Source: Aquila chrysaetos chrysaetos
Lineage: Eukaryota > Chordata > Aves > Accipitriformes > Accipitridae
DNA length: 64,000 bases
NCBI RefSeq assembly: GCF_900496995.4
Contig: NC_044030.1
Location: 74,318,687 to 74,382,686, forward strand
Direction: 5' to 3'
The notes beneath the pieces were generated by a model. It saw nothing but the letters and a program-made list of their open reading frames with translations. It did no database searches and had not been told where the DNA came from. The position numbers and the translations under genes were made by a program. Below, piece after piece: positions 1 through 10,640 of the stretch (positions are counted from its first letter, which is position 1; the number at the start of each line of letters is the position of its first letter).

Positions 1-2775
1 TGGTGACAAGGAAGGTGTGACCTCTGCCTGCTACTGGGGTAACTTTATACCTTTTGCTGCTCATAGCGTCACCTTGAATTTTCTGTAGGAAATCTGATAG
101 CAGCGTGCTGATGACTGGTCCCCGAAGTCTAAGTATATGTAGCTTTGACTGCAAAGCAGCGATAAAAGCCTGTGTTGGGCTCAGTACAGTGCAAACACCC
201 TGTAGCTTTTGCCTCTCTTATTTCAGGTATCTAACCTGAGCCCAACTCATGGCTTGAAGTTAAGAGTACCCTGACAGAGGGAAAAGGAGGGAGTGAATTG
301 GGGGAGAGATTGAGAGCATGGGCAAGTGTGGTACAACTCAGAGCACCAAAATAAAATACTTACCTCGTATTATTGCCTCTCGGAGACAGTTCAGTGGTGG
401 GTTGGGAAGACATAGACAGTTGGAGTCAGGCTTTCTGGACTAATGCTTAAAACATCTTTATGAACCACCAGACACTTGTCAGCTCTGAGTGATAAACATT
501 TCGGAGACTGTGGCTGCAGGCTTGAACGTGAAGTGACAGATAAGCTGGTGCAGAACAACAGGACTGGGATCTGTAGGCTCAGGAGAGTGGGTGGGTGGGT
601 AGGATCTGTCCCAGGAACCCAAAGAGGTGGGAGCCTGCTGCTAACGGGGGCAACAGCATGCACTCTGGTGAGTCCCTCTCTTGGGGCTTCTTAGTGATTT
701 GGAACAAATGTAGAGCTAGAAATAAATAAAACCTTAAAAGCACTTCCAAAAAATGGGATGAACTTGCTTCCTGTTTAAGCAGACATCTGTTGAAATGCTG
801 CAGCAATATAATCAGATGTTCAGTCACCATTTACCAGGAATAATAATTACTATCAAGCTTTAGGACTTACAAGCTTGATTCTACTCTTGGTGAAATGAAG
901 ACCATGTTCATCACTAGCAGTACCAGACCATGTCTTACATGGTCATTTCCCTGGGAACTGTTGCAGAGATTGTCTGAATGCACTAGTATATTTGAATAAA
1001 GAACAAATACGAAACCAGTCTTTAGATTAGCTATATATTCTAGCTACTGAAGTCTATAGCTAGTCAGTCCTCCTGAGGATCCAAGCTGTAATGTTGACAG
1101 TGTGGCAATTTGAGCTCATCAACCACAGGGCAAGGTGACACTTCTATTTACTTTGGGGTAGATAGGCCAAAGCAGTATTCCTCCAGAAGACCATGTTCAG
1201 CAGCAAGGCTGAGAGTAGCTGGCCCAACGTCACAATGAAAAAAATTGAGTTTTGATTTTTGCTATGAAGTCTTTTAGCACTAGCAGAGAACAATAAAATG
1301 TGTCAGTCTGTGAAACGGTTCTTTGGTTCTAACAGTACCAGTATTGGATTTAAGCAGTTACTGCCTTGGATGCTTATACACTTGATATTTTTTCATATCT
1401 CTATTAGTTTAAAATCAAGAACTCCAACAGTCTCTGCTATCTGCCACCTTGGCTTCTGCCACACAATCAGGAAGGACAGAGTGGCAACTGTTACCTATAT
1501 AGATTGATAGAATAATAATGTCTTTTTAAAAAAACCCAAAACATTCTATATAGACAGATTTGTGCTGGATTTGATTTTTCCTTCTTTGCTGATATTTTCA
1601 AATTTGGTCAGTTCCTGACTTTCTGCTATTAGTGATCAGAGAGGGACAAAACTCTTCTTCACATGGCTTCAGAAGTCCACAGCTAGGTGGGGATTCAATA
1701 CTGAGGCACAAGACATGGGACTGTCTATCCCAGCTTGTGGCCTGCTAGCAGTAGGGAGCTCTGCTGCAGAGCACACCTTAATTTTTCTACAGCAGAGCAG
1801 GAAGGATTAAAAGCATCAACCATGTTATGCCAAACTTCTCCTTTAAGGAATTGAGGTCTTTGAGTATAATATTGGTATGCCAGTTGATTCATAAAACTCA
1901 GGTAAGTGCTGAAGATCTATTTGTATGGGAAGAAAAGCAAGACTCTTTAACTGGGTGCTATTTTTTTTTTTTTTTGAGCATTTTAATTGCTACTTCCTCA
2001 TCAAATCTATAAATGGTGAATTTTTTAAATGTTAATGGTTTAGAAGATAACAAATCTGGTTAACTTTTCAATTAATCCTTAATTCTTTTCCGACTAACAA
2101 AGTGTACTAAAAAAACCCATGCACTAATACCTCTGGATTAAAAAAAAATCCTTGATGCTTATTACCACCAAAATCCATACTTGTAAGATTAACTTCCCAT
2201 CAGAGCATGTCTGCTTAAACAGGAGCAGGTACCTTGTTTCAGCAGCCTCCTGGTCAGCTGTGTGTGTGACTGTCCCACTCAAAAGCTGCTGCTTCCCATC
2301 CCGCACCACAGCACACTCTCCTGGACTGCTTGCTGCCTTGCTTAGGACGGCAGGAAACCGTGGGTTGCTTTTCAAGAGACCAGAGTTAAGATAAGCATCC
2401 CGGTGCCTGAAATAGCCTCAATTCAAGTGGGGCAAAGTCCTGTCTCCCAGGAAACCATGGTCAGTCTTGGAAAATTCTAGACAACCGATTATGCTGGTAG
2501 GCAAAATCTATTTATGTATATAGCTAGCTAGCTGTCCACACCAGCCACTTTATAAGAAGCTTGTTATTCACCATAGCTCCAAACTCATCAAATCCCTAAG
2601 CTTAGTGTAACAATCCTTTCAATTTCGTCATCAATTGAAGAGCCTGGCCCCAGAGTGGTCTCACAGGTTTTACACTGACTGTAGAACGAGATTTGGGTAA
2701 GACTAGAGCAGAATTCATCAAAAGGATATCCCCCACCCCTTACCTTGCAACAGTAAAGGACTGGACTGAGCTCTT

Positions 2776-2860
2776 AGCATGGGCAGAAGGAGTTTCGTGG
2801 TTGTTCTGATTTGGATCTGAGTTGTGACACTTCAGAAAAGCCAGATGTCAGGAACCCCTA
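2776..2860 (+). repeat. Degenerate interspersed repeat, copy A
   Basis: This segment shares a core reading TTCTGATTTGGATC, then two variable bases, then AGTTGTGACA, with a segment about 1.06 kb downstream. Weaker similarity extends on both sides, for example CAGATGTCAGGAACC here against TAGATCAGGCACCAAA there. Two related stretches in the same orientation suggest an old dispersed element or a local duplication. I cannot name the family. Confidence 0.4.
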
Positions 2861-3833
2861 ACTCAACACATTGTCTCTTTCCAGGAGCTTCTCACCTGGG
2901 AAAGTCCCTGGGCTAGAGAGTTGATGAATTTAAGTGCTTTGTAAACTTTGCAAAGGAAACCTTGTACCACCCAAGAGTTCCTCCAGCACACTCCCTGACT
3001 TTTGAGTTATAGGAGGCTGATGCCTTACGCACGCCACCCACAGAAGATTTTTGACACTGATGACTAGGGATGTCCCAACCTTAAAATCCAAAACCTTGAG
3101 AGAAAATGTCACACCGCCTACATAAGAGATGCATTGCATTTTGTGCTTCCTTTTGTTTCCACCTGCCTCAGGTTGGGTAACAGCCCTACACTGAAGTGTT
3201 GGTGATAAATAGAGAACTAAAGTGACCTGAATTTCATGCCTAGAAATGTTTTGTATTTTATTCAGAGCACAAGATCCACCAGGGAAATCCCTGGACTTGA
3301 AACTGCAGGACTTAATTCCATGAATGTGTTTATCTAAAGTCTATTTTATCTTGCAGCATTAGCTTTGCCTAGGAATAGAAACTGTACGTGCTTAGGGAAG
3401 GGGGAACTTCCACTGAATGACTTTTGCAGCCTTACTTCATTATTTAAAGCCTAATATTTAAGAAGTCACTGTCTGGGACTGTGAGGAATGCTGATGGGCT
3501 TTGCAGATAATCCAAGCTGCTTAAGGAACTGTACAGAGAAATTACCAAGACTGTGTACCTGCCTTCCACAAACCTGTCTGTGTTTCTGGCAAACACTTTT
3601 TCATATTCATCAGTGCAGTCCTGGCCACCAGAGTACTTGGTACCTTGGTAGGGATTGGACTACTCCTATTTTAACCCACATGCTATTTCCAGTATTTTCA
3701 AAGGGAAGACATTTTTAACATACTGCCTTTAACTCAGCCTCCGTTCCTTTTTCCTTTGGACTCTTCAGAGTCTAAAATTAACCTTTTCTTTAAAAATGAG
3801 GACTGAGTTAACACTTGCTTTTTCACAGCTCTG

Positions 3834-3930
3834 GGGCAAAAGGATGCAACGAGTTCACAGTTTATTCTGATTTGGATCCCAGTTGTGACAATGACAGTCA
3901 GAGAACAGCTAGATCAGGCACCAAACCTCT
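3834..3930 (+). repeat. Degenerate interspersed repeat, copy B
   Basis: Partner of the segment at 2776-2860, in the same orientation. The shared core is about 26 bases with two mismatches, and gapped similarity continues for tens of bases on each side. No target-site duplication or terminal structure is visible. Confidence 0.4.
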
Positions 3931-4592
3931 TGGAAAGGTCCACTGGTTGGGTAAGTCTCTGTGTCGTCGTCCTCCCAATTTACCCACTTTGTCCCTAACT
4001 AAGAAACAGGCACTGATTTGTGCCATGTAATGACAAATCTTCCAAGATAAGCTTGGAGTCCCAAATTTTCCATGTGTCCAGGGCCCTCTGTTTTTCTTTC
4101 AGCTAACGGAGGTCTGGTTCCTTATAGGCAACCAGTCACTGGGGTGATAGAGCAGTTGGGAGTGTTTACTTGACATTTGTGTCAAAACATTGCTCAAAGC
4201 AGTCAAAGCAGTCTCAGGACTCTGCTCCCACCTTCCTTCCTGATGCTGCATGCCGTGTTGGTGATGGCAGGACAGGGCAGTGCCAGGTCAGGCAGCGCGG
4301 GCAGGGAGCAACACCGGGTGATGTCGGAGGAAGAGCTGGCCTTGGCAAGCTGGAGGTGCCACCCAGCAGACCCTCTTACAGTCAAGGAAGGTGCCGTCAC
4401 ACGCCACAGACTGCAGCGTAACGCTGCGGCCTCTGTCCCTGGCAGAGGCAACTGGTGGTGGACTAAACACTCCGTTACTACAGCTTACATAATATTTACA
4501 GTAGTAGTATAATTAGGATTCACGTTATGCTTGTGATACTCTATTCTGAGAAATGTTTTGTTACTTTTTGCTTTTGTTGTTACTATGTGAGC

Positions 4593-4630
4593 TTTTTTTC
4601 TTTTCTTTTTTTTTTTTTTTTTTTTTTTCT
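4593..4630 (-). repeat. Poly-T tract (poly-A on the minus strand)
   Basis: A T-rich tract broken by two C residues ends in an uninterrupted run of about 23 T. Read on the minus strand it is an A tail of the kind left by LINE-mediated insertion. It sits directly after a minus-strand open frame (4865 down to 4640) that runs into the A tract. I found no convincing target-site duplication, so simple tract expansion is equally possible. Confidence 0.6.
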
Positions 4631-4639
4631 TGGCATCAT

Positions 4640-7600
4640 CAAAACAGCCATCTTTGGTGACATCCGGATCGTATGACTGTACAAAAACTTGTGAGGTTTC
4701 ATCCATCAGAAGATAGTGACTTCTTCCTGTAGATAACAAACATGCCAGATTATGCAATTTCTGGGTAGATAATGTTAACAAATTCTTATTAGCATTATCT
4801 GGCCTCAAATGCAGGAATGGTGTATCAGAAACACAGCAGTAATTGTAGTCTGGTTGCTTCTTCATATGGCTGAACTACGTTTTTCACTAGCATAAATCAA
4901 TTTGAGACAATATAACCAACTTCATTTTAAAAAGGACAAGTCTTCAGGCAGAAAAACTAGTTTACAAACACTTAAATGCTGACTCTGCCAGTATCGGAGA
5001 CTTGATGCTGTGTAACTGGCTGCTTCCTGGTTCCTGCTAGTGGTTTCTGCTGTGGCAGGGTCCCCATCGACATCAGTGTCCGTAATGGATATATACAGTG
5101 AGACACAGAGTGAGAACATTAGCTGGTGTAGATGGTCATGGCCCAGGTGACTAACTTCAGGGAGAAGTATGGACACTGACGCTTCATCTCTATTGCCTCA
5201 GGCCTAACTGCACGTTAGATGCCACACCTCTAAAATGAGCAGGAACTTTGCTAGGGAGTGAAATTACAACTTGACTAGTGGAGAAGGTCTCAGAACAAAG
5301 GAGGGCTTGTAACATGTTGTAACTTGGCCTGTGGAGCTAGAAAAGGTTTGGGAATCCTGCTACCATTTCTGCAGCATTGGGTGTGCCCCCTTCTCTGCAT
5401 TTCCCTGTTGGATGTCCTTTCCAGCATGTCCCTGCAGAACCGTGCCACTGTACAATGCTCCTTGGCCCCTTCCCACACAAGCCATGTAGATGTCTACTGC
5501 GCTGTGCAAGGTGGGGTCATGAATGATTACCTGGGAGCTCTGGTGTCCTGCTGTGGGTGGCACTCCCACCTAACCTAGACAAGAGCACCTGGGTTATGGA
5601 AGAAAAGCCTGTGTGCATGTAGGGAAGGTTATCATAGATTTTTTTGTTACCCAGCAGTTGTTAAAACAGAGGGCAGACAAGGAGAACAAAGCTTGCTAGC
5701 ATGAAGGAAAAAGCATGTCACATTTGGGGCATATTTTCTCACAAGCTGGACAGGACCATCTTTGCTGGAAGATCTAAATAACTGAAGCCAAATCTGCTGG
5801 GCATAGCCAACACACGCTATTGACTCTATTTAAAATCATTCTTGATTATATACTAAGCAGGGATCAAAGGTCAAGTGAGTGGCATACACAAAGACATCAC
5901 TACAGCCCTGCAGCCCGCATGGAGAGAGACATCACCTGCCTAACTTCCCAGCTAAGAAATAAAACCACCATCCCATTTCAAGGGAAATACTCAGAAGGGG
6001 CAAAGCAATCTCACTGCTGGGACAGACCTCAACTCTGTGGATATGTAAATAGCCACACACAACATAACAGTCGAACTTCCCGTTAATGCAGTCTGCAGCT
6101 GGCAACATGCGTGACAAACCTCAGAAAGAGCAGGAGTGATGTTACAGAGTGCCTTTTGGTGCCTTGCCAGGAGCTGAGTTTGAAGAGGCCCTCATGCTCA
6201 TCTTTTCTCCCTTCTATTATGCTCAAGGTCTTCATTCATGGGTAAAAAGAAAGAACACCTTCCATAGAAGTAAAGACAAGAGTTTATTGTTAATTGGAAT
6301 CTGAAGAGACTATTATTGCTAATCCAAATCTAATTGTTATAGAAAAAGAATAATAAAGCAGTTAAAGTACTTCAATACAGGGAGAAGTGTCAATAATGAT
6401 ATTAATAATACAATTAAAGTTATAATACACACCTAGTTTTCATCCATTTTCTTGGGATTATGCTCACCCTTCCGTTGTTCCTCTGGGTCTTAAAGTCAGC
6501 ATGTTCAGCCTGCAGATTGACTTAACCCTGTAAATCTTCAGTTTCTGTGTCCTTTGTTGGGATTATTATCATGCTGATGCTCTAGGATCTTCTTGAGGTC
6601 ATTTGTCTGTGTTTCCTAACATGCATTTACACCTTTCTCTTTTTTTCGCTGTCCTGCAGCTCCATGTTACAGCGTAATTTACTGTATGTGGTGTATTTCA
6701 CATATGCTAAAGGCTGGTTTTCTGTTCCCTTTGCTACCCCTAAACCGAGTTTTGTCCAGCTTTAGGTCTGCGCTTCTCTAACTGACCATTGATGAGAAGC
6801 TGTGGGATCTCCAATGCCAAGCCTGTGCCCCAGCTTTTATCATTTCATGCCTGTACCACTCTACGCTGCATCCTGTGTCTCCACTTCTCAAAGGCTCTGC
6901 AATTGTACCAGTCTGGTATTTCTCAACCCGGTATTGTGTTAGTTGTAAACATCTCATTATACATAGAATTACTACTTGCTACTGCTGTCTATATAAAACT
7001 GCACTATATGAAGATAAACAAAATTATAATAAATTACTATAGGCAGTTAGTCTGTTAGAGAAATTGGTGTCACAGGAGGAAGTAAAACAAAGCTAAAGGC
7101 AGATCAGGAAAAGTTCAGAAAAAGCAAGCCTGGCAGGCCCTCGTCCTCAACCTCTGCAAACTCACTACAAAGCTGGTGGCCTGTTGCTAGCAATGGCAAT
7201 GCCAGGTTACAGGGCTACACTGCTGCACAGCCCAGCATTTCTTGCCTGTCTCTCAGGGAATAAGGCATGCTATCGTGTGGAAGAGTCCTTTAAATTTTTA
7301 TGATATAGTACATCCAATACAAGTCCGTAAGTCTCTAGTTGAGTGTTCACCAATGAAAGAGATTATCCAGAATTTGGAAGTTTTAGAGATTGGTAGCTAT
7401 GAGTGGAGGAGCAAAGCAAGGAACAGTTCTTGGTATTTTTTTAACCTCCCATATCATCCTGCACCAAATTAAGCTTTTGGTGCACAAACACATATTTCAG
7501 GACCTTTCCTACTGCTAGTGCTATGCTGCCAAACTGGAGCCAAAGGTTTGAATCATTTGTGTCAAAGGCATGAGAAAATCTTGCTTGTAAAATAATCCTC

Positions 7601-9390
7601 TCTGCACTGTGATTTTTTTCATTTCAGTGGTTTGTAATACACAGGGGGTAGTAAGCAGATAGAACTAGTTTACATGCACTCCTTCATGTGAATTCTTTTA
7701 AAAAAGAACTTTTAAAGTAAGATCCATTTGGCTGAAGCCTTTAATGCCATCCTAACAGAGAGAGACAGAACAGTATAGAAAGACATCTCTAATTTGATTT
7801 CCAAAACTACTGTGTGGGAGATAGGAAGCCTGTAGTATTGAGATTGTGTGAAGCTACTGAAAGGAATTCTTTGTATTTCATTCCATGTTAAGAAGCATGA
7901 AAAAAACCCCAGAATTTTAAAACTAGGGTAGGTGTGTAGGTGTTTTGTTTTGTTTTTATTTTGCATATCAAAAGCTAGAAGGGAAAGAGAAGCATCTTTG
8001 TGTTTCATTCTTTCAATGATGGCAATGTGCAGGAAGATCAATGCCAGAGCCAAAGCGCTTTGGGTTTATCAGAAATGAACATTATGATTTATCTGAAACT
8101 GCATTACAGAAAGCTTTTTCACCTGGATTTCAAATGTGGTTTTGCCTTAATTTACAGTGAGAGGCAAACACAGGATTGCCTTAGAAGGGGAAGGTCCATG
8201 ATACTCTTCTCCTTCTCACCTGCCAGCAGACTTGCTCCCCCCCGCATCACCTCAAAGTGAAAAAGTCGTAAGGATGTGATTTTTGCTAAAGTGGAAATGA
8301 GCTCCGAGCTACAAGGGCTGCAGCATCTGAGCCTGTTATTTAGGTCTCGCTGGTATCTGAACAACACAAGTTTTGCTGCCAAACCCCAGAGAAAGTGGGG
8401 TTTGGCAGTTTCTCCCAGTCAGCATTACAAAGCCACAGAAGTTCACAAGCTCTAGCTGGAGTGTCCTGTCTCAGTGGTCTGCTTCCTCCAGTAATGAAGA
8501 GCATGCCCAGACTGGATGCCGGAGGATGATACTGGAAAAAAAACAGTCCAAAAGCCAAACCATAGGGAGCCTGGAGATAGCGGAGAAGGAATCTGTCTTC
8601 ACCTTTATCCCGTATACGTGCCCTTTGAGACCTGTGAGCTCAGATCAGTACTCCAGGCTGTAATGCTAGATCCCCCATCTCTCTGCTGAGCATTATGAAT
8701 GCCTGTGAAAGCCTTGCTCCCCTGGAAGCTTTGGGGTAAATAGACATCAAACTCCCTTGGGCTTGCCTGGATGGTGGCAAAGGCACCTATACATGTCCAC
8801 TGTTTAGGTCTGGAATCCATGCACTTATTTTTAGAGAGACACTTTCCCGGGGACCTAAAATTTAGATGCTTACAAAGATGCACCAAGTGCTAAGCAGATT
8901 TAATTCCACCAAGGCTAAAAAGTAGCATCCTCAGAAAGCCCTGTCTGATGACCTAACCTGGAATTACAAACCTGTAAGTCTAACTCCTACACCAAGCAAA
9001 CAGGAAGAAATTAGTAAAGGAGGAGTGTGCTTAGAATTTTTATTCCTTCTGTTCTTCTTGTGCATGTGCATCTGTGCTACGTGGGCACTTGAGTTGGTTG
9101 CCAGCAGTGCTTCTTTCAGCTGGAAAGCGTTAGGGCCACCCCATGCCTCTCTTTCTCAGGCTTTGGTCATGAGTCCCAGCAAACCTGGGTTAAAGACCTC
9201 ATCGTGAGGTTGGCAAGCCTGTTGACAGAGACAGTCTTGCTGGACTTTGCCAGCCACGTCACCTCTTGCCTTCCAGTCCTCATTCATCAGCGAGGATGCC
9301 CCAAAATCTGAATGGCTGCTTGCAATACCAGATATGACCTGCAGGATATGAAAACTCAGTCCTTGTGGTATTTGTTACCGTGAGACTTTC
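4640..9390. other. Intergenic DNA, no gene recognised
   Basis: No exon, RNA gene or named repeat can be supported. An AT-rich block at about 6.27-6.43 kb, with several AATAAT/TTATTG-type words and a minus-strand AATAAA, has the base composition of an LTR polyadenylation region. It has no recognisable ends, so I do not call it. Open frames of 60-113 codons on both strands look random. Confidence 0.55.
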
Positions 9391-9394
9391 ACAA

Positions 9395-9660
9395 GGGCCA
9401 AATGTGTTAATGGGTTCAAAGAGGGGCTAGAGAAACTCACGGAGAATAGCTGTATAGATGCAACTTCCAGATCAGGAAGCTGGGAAATGGCTGGTTGCTG
9501 GAGGGCAGGTGGGGGAGGAGAACTCTGCAGGCATGCCCAGTGTTTATACCCCAACAGTGCCTGCTGACCACTGTGGGGATTAAGAGATTGGGCCAGCAGA
9601 CCTTTGGGCTGACCCAAACAAACTGGTTTTTAACTTCAAATGTTTCTACAATGCTATAAT
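9395..9660 (+). mobile_element. Old CR1 LINE 3' end
   Basis: The stretch begins GGGTTCAAAGAGGGGCTAGA and, about 200 bases on, reads AGACCTTTGGGCTGACCCA. This is the order of landmarks in the 3' untranslated end of ancient amniote CR1 elements: a 'ggttcaaa...gctaga..aa.t.a.gga' box, then 'tggacctttggtctgaccca'. It finishes near ATAATTCTATC, a decayed form of the CR1 terminal repeat. The match is recalled by landmark only. The element is 5'-truncated, as nearly all CR1 copies are, and more diverged than the copies at 36.4 and 50.6 kb. Confidence 0.65.
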
Positions 9661-9940
9661 TCTATCAAAGGGACAGCTAGATGGTAATTCAGTTGCCTAA
9701 ATGCCAGCATCTGGTACCATTAGGTGTTCTGCCATCCCTTCAGCTCCTCTCTGAGGAGAGTTCAGTTAAGTCCCATGTAGCTCTGTGCAGATACCTGGGG
9801 TGTCCTTGGTGGCTACAATGGCCTTAAGTACATATGGTGAGGCTCTTACTCTTTCTGGGACCAGGTCAGAATGGCAGGAGCGGGGGGAGCTCTTTGAACA
9901 GCAATACTTTTGAAGGACTTGAATGTTCAGGTTCTGGTGG

Positions 9941-10640
9941 TGTCATGGTTTAACCCCAGCCAGCAACTAAGCACCACATAGCTGCTCTATCACCCCCCCT
10001 CCTCAACTGGACAGAGGAGAGAAAATGTAACAAAGGGCTTGTGGGTTGAGATAAGGACAGGGAGAGATCACTCACCAATTACCGGCACGGGCAAACCAGA
10101 CTCCACTTGGGGAAAATTAACTTAATTTATTGCCAATCAAACCAGAGTAGGGTAATGAGAAATAAAACCAAACCTTAAAACACCTTCCCCCACCCCTCCC
10201 TTCTTCCCGGGCACAGCTTCACTCCTGAATTCACTACCTACCCGCCCGCCAGCAGCACAGGGGGATGGGGAATGGGGGTTGGGGTGAGTTCATCACACAT
10301 TGTCTCTGCTGCTCCTTCCTTCTCAGGGGCAAGACTCCTCACACTCTTCCCCTGCTCCAGCGTGGGGTCCCTCCCATGGGAGACAGTCCTCCACAAACTT
10401 CTCCAATGTGGGTCCTTCCCATGGGTTGCAGTTCCTCACGAACTGCTCCAGTGTGGGTCCCTTCCATGGGCTGCAGTCCTTCAGGCACAGACTGCTCCAG
10501 CGTGGGTCCCCCTGCAGGGTCACAAGTCCTGCCAGCAAACCTGCTCCAGCGTGGGCCCCTCTCTCCATGGATCTGCAGGTCCTGCCAGGAGCCTGCTCCA
10601 GCATTGGCTTCCCACAGGGTCACAAGCCAAAAGGTTTTGG
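9941..10640 (-). mobile_element. Avian endogenous retrovirus LTR, truncated
   Basis: The left edge reads TGTCATGGTTTAACCCCAGC. This is the reverse complement of the 3' terminus shared by a common group of avian ERV LTRs, so the LTR lies on the minus strand with its 3' end at 9941. A minus-strand AATAAA (10126-10131) marks a likely polyadenylation signal. The tandem array at 10352-10625 then falls upstream of it, in U3, where such arrays occur. The 5' terminus of the LTR (expected to begin TGTCCTGG) is not visible, so the copy is truncated or decayed past about 10.64 kb. No intact retroviral gene is present. Confidence 0.8.
10352..10625 (-). repeat. Six-unit tandem repeat inside the LTR
   Basis: Six diverged units begin with CTGCTCCAGYRTGGG or a variant, at about 10352, 10398, 10443, 10492, 10541 and 10593, giving periods of 45-52 bases. 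Several units also carry CCATGGGCTGCAG. The array keeps three overlapping plus-strand frames and two minus-strand frames open for 90-145 codons. These frames follow from the repeat and are not genes. Confidence 0.8.

Larger units (their letters stand above)
1..4592. other. Intergenic DNA, no gene recognised
   Basis: I see no conserved protein, no chain of exons and no RNA gene here on either strand. Open reading frames are short, overlap on both strands and have no recognisable motifs. The only structure I can support is a pair of related ~90-base segments near 2.78 and 3.84 kb, listed separately. In mammals the next gene on this side of CAPSL is a UGT3A gene, but no UDP-glycosyltransferase signature motif is visible. 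Confidence 0.6.

Noticed and set aside
6270..6430. AT-rich LTR-like polyadenylation region
   Set aside because: No termini or family landmarks; composition alone is not enough.
7168..7200. GTTGCTAGCAATGG, resembling an RFX X-box upstream of CAPSL
   Set aside because: The half-site spacing does not fit an X-box, and it is 12 kb from the first known CAPSL coding exon.
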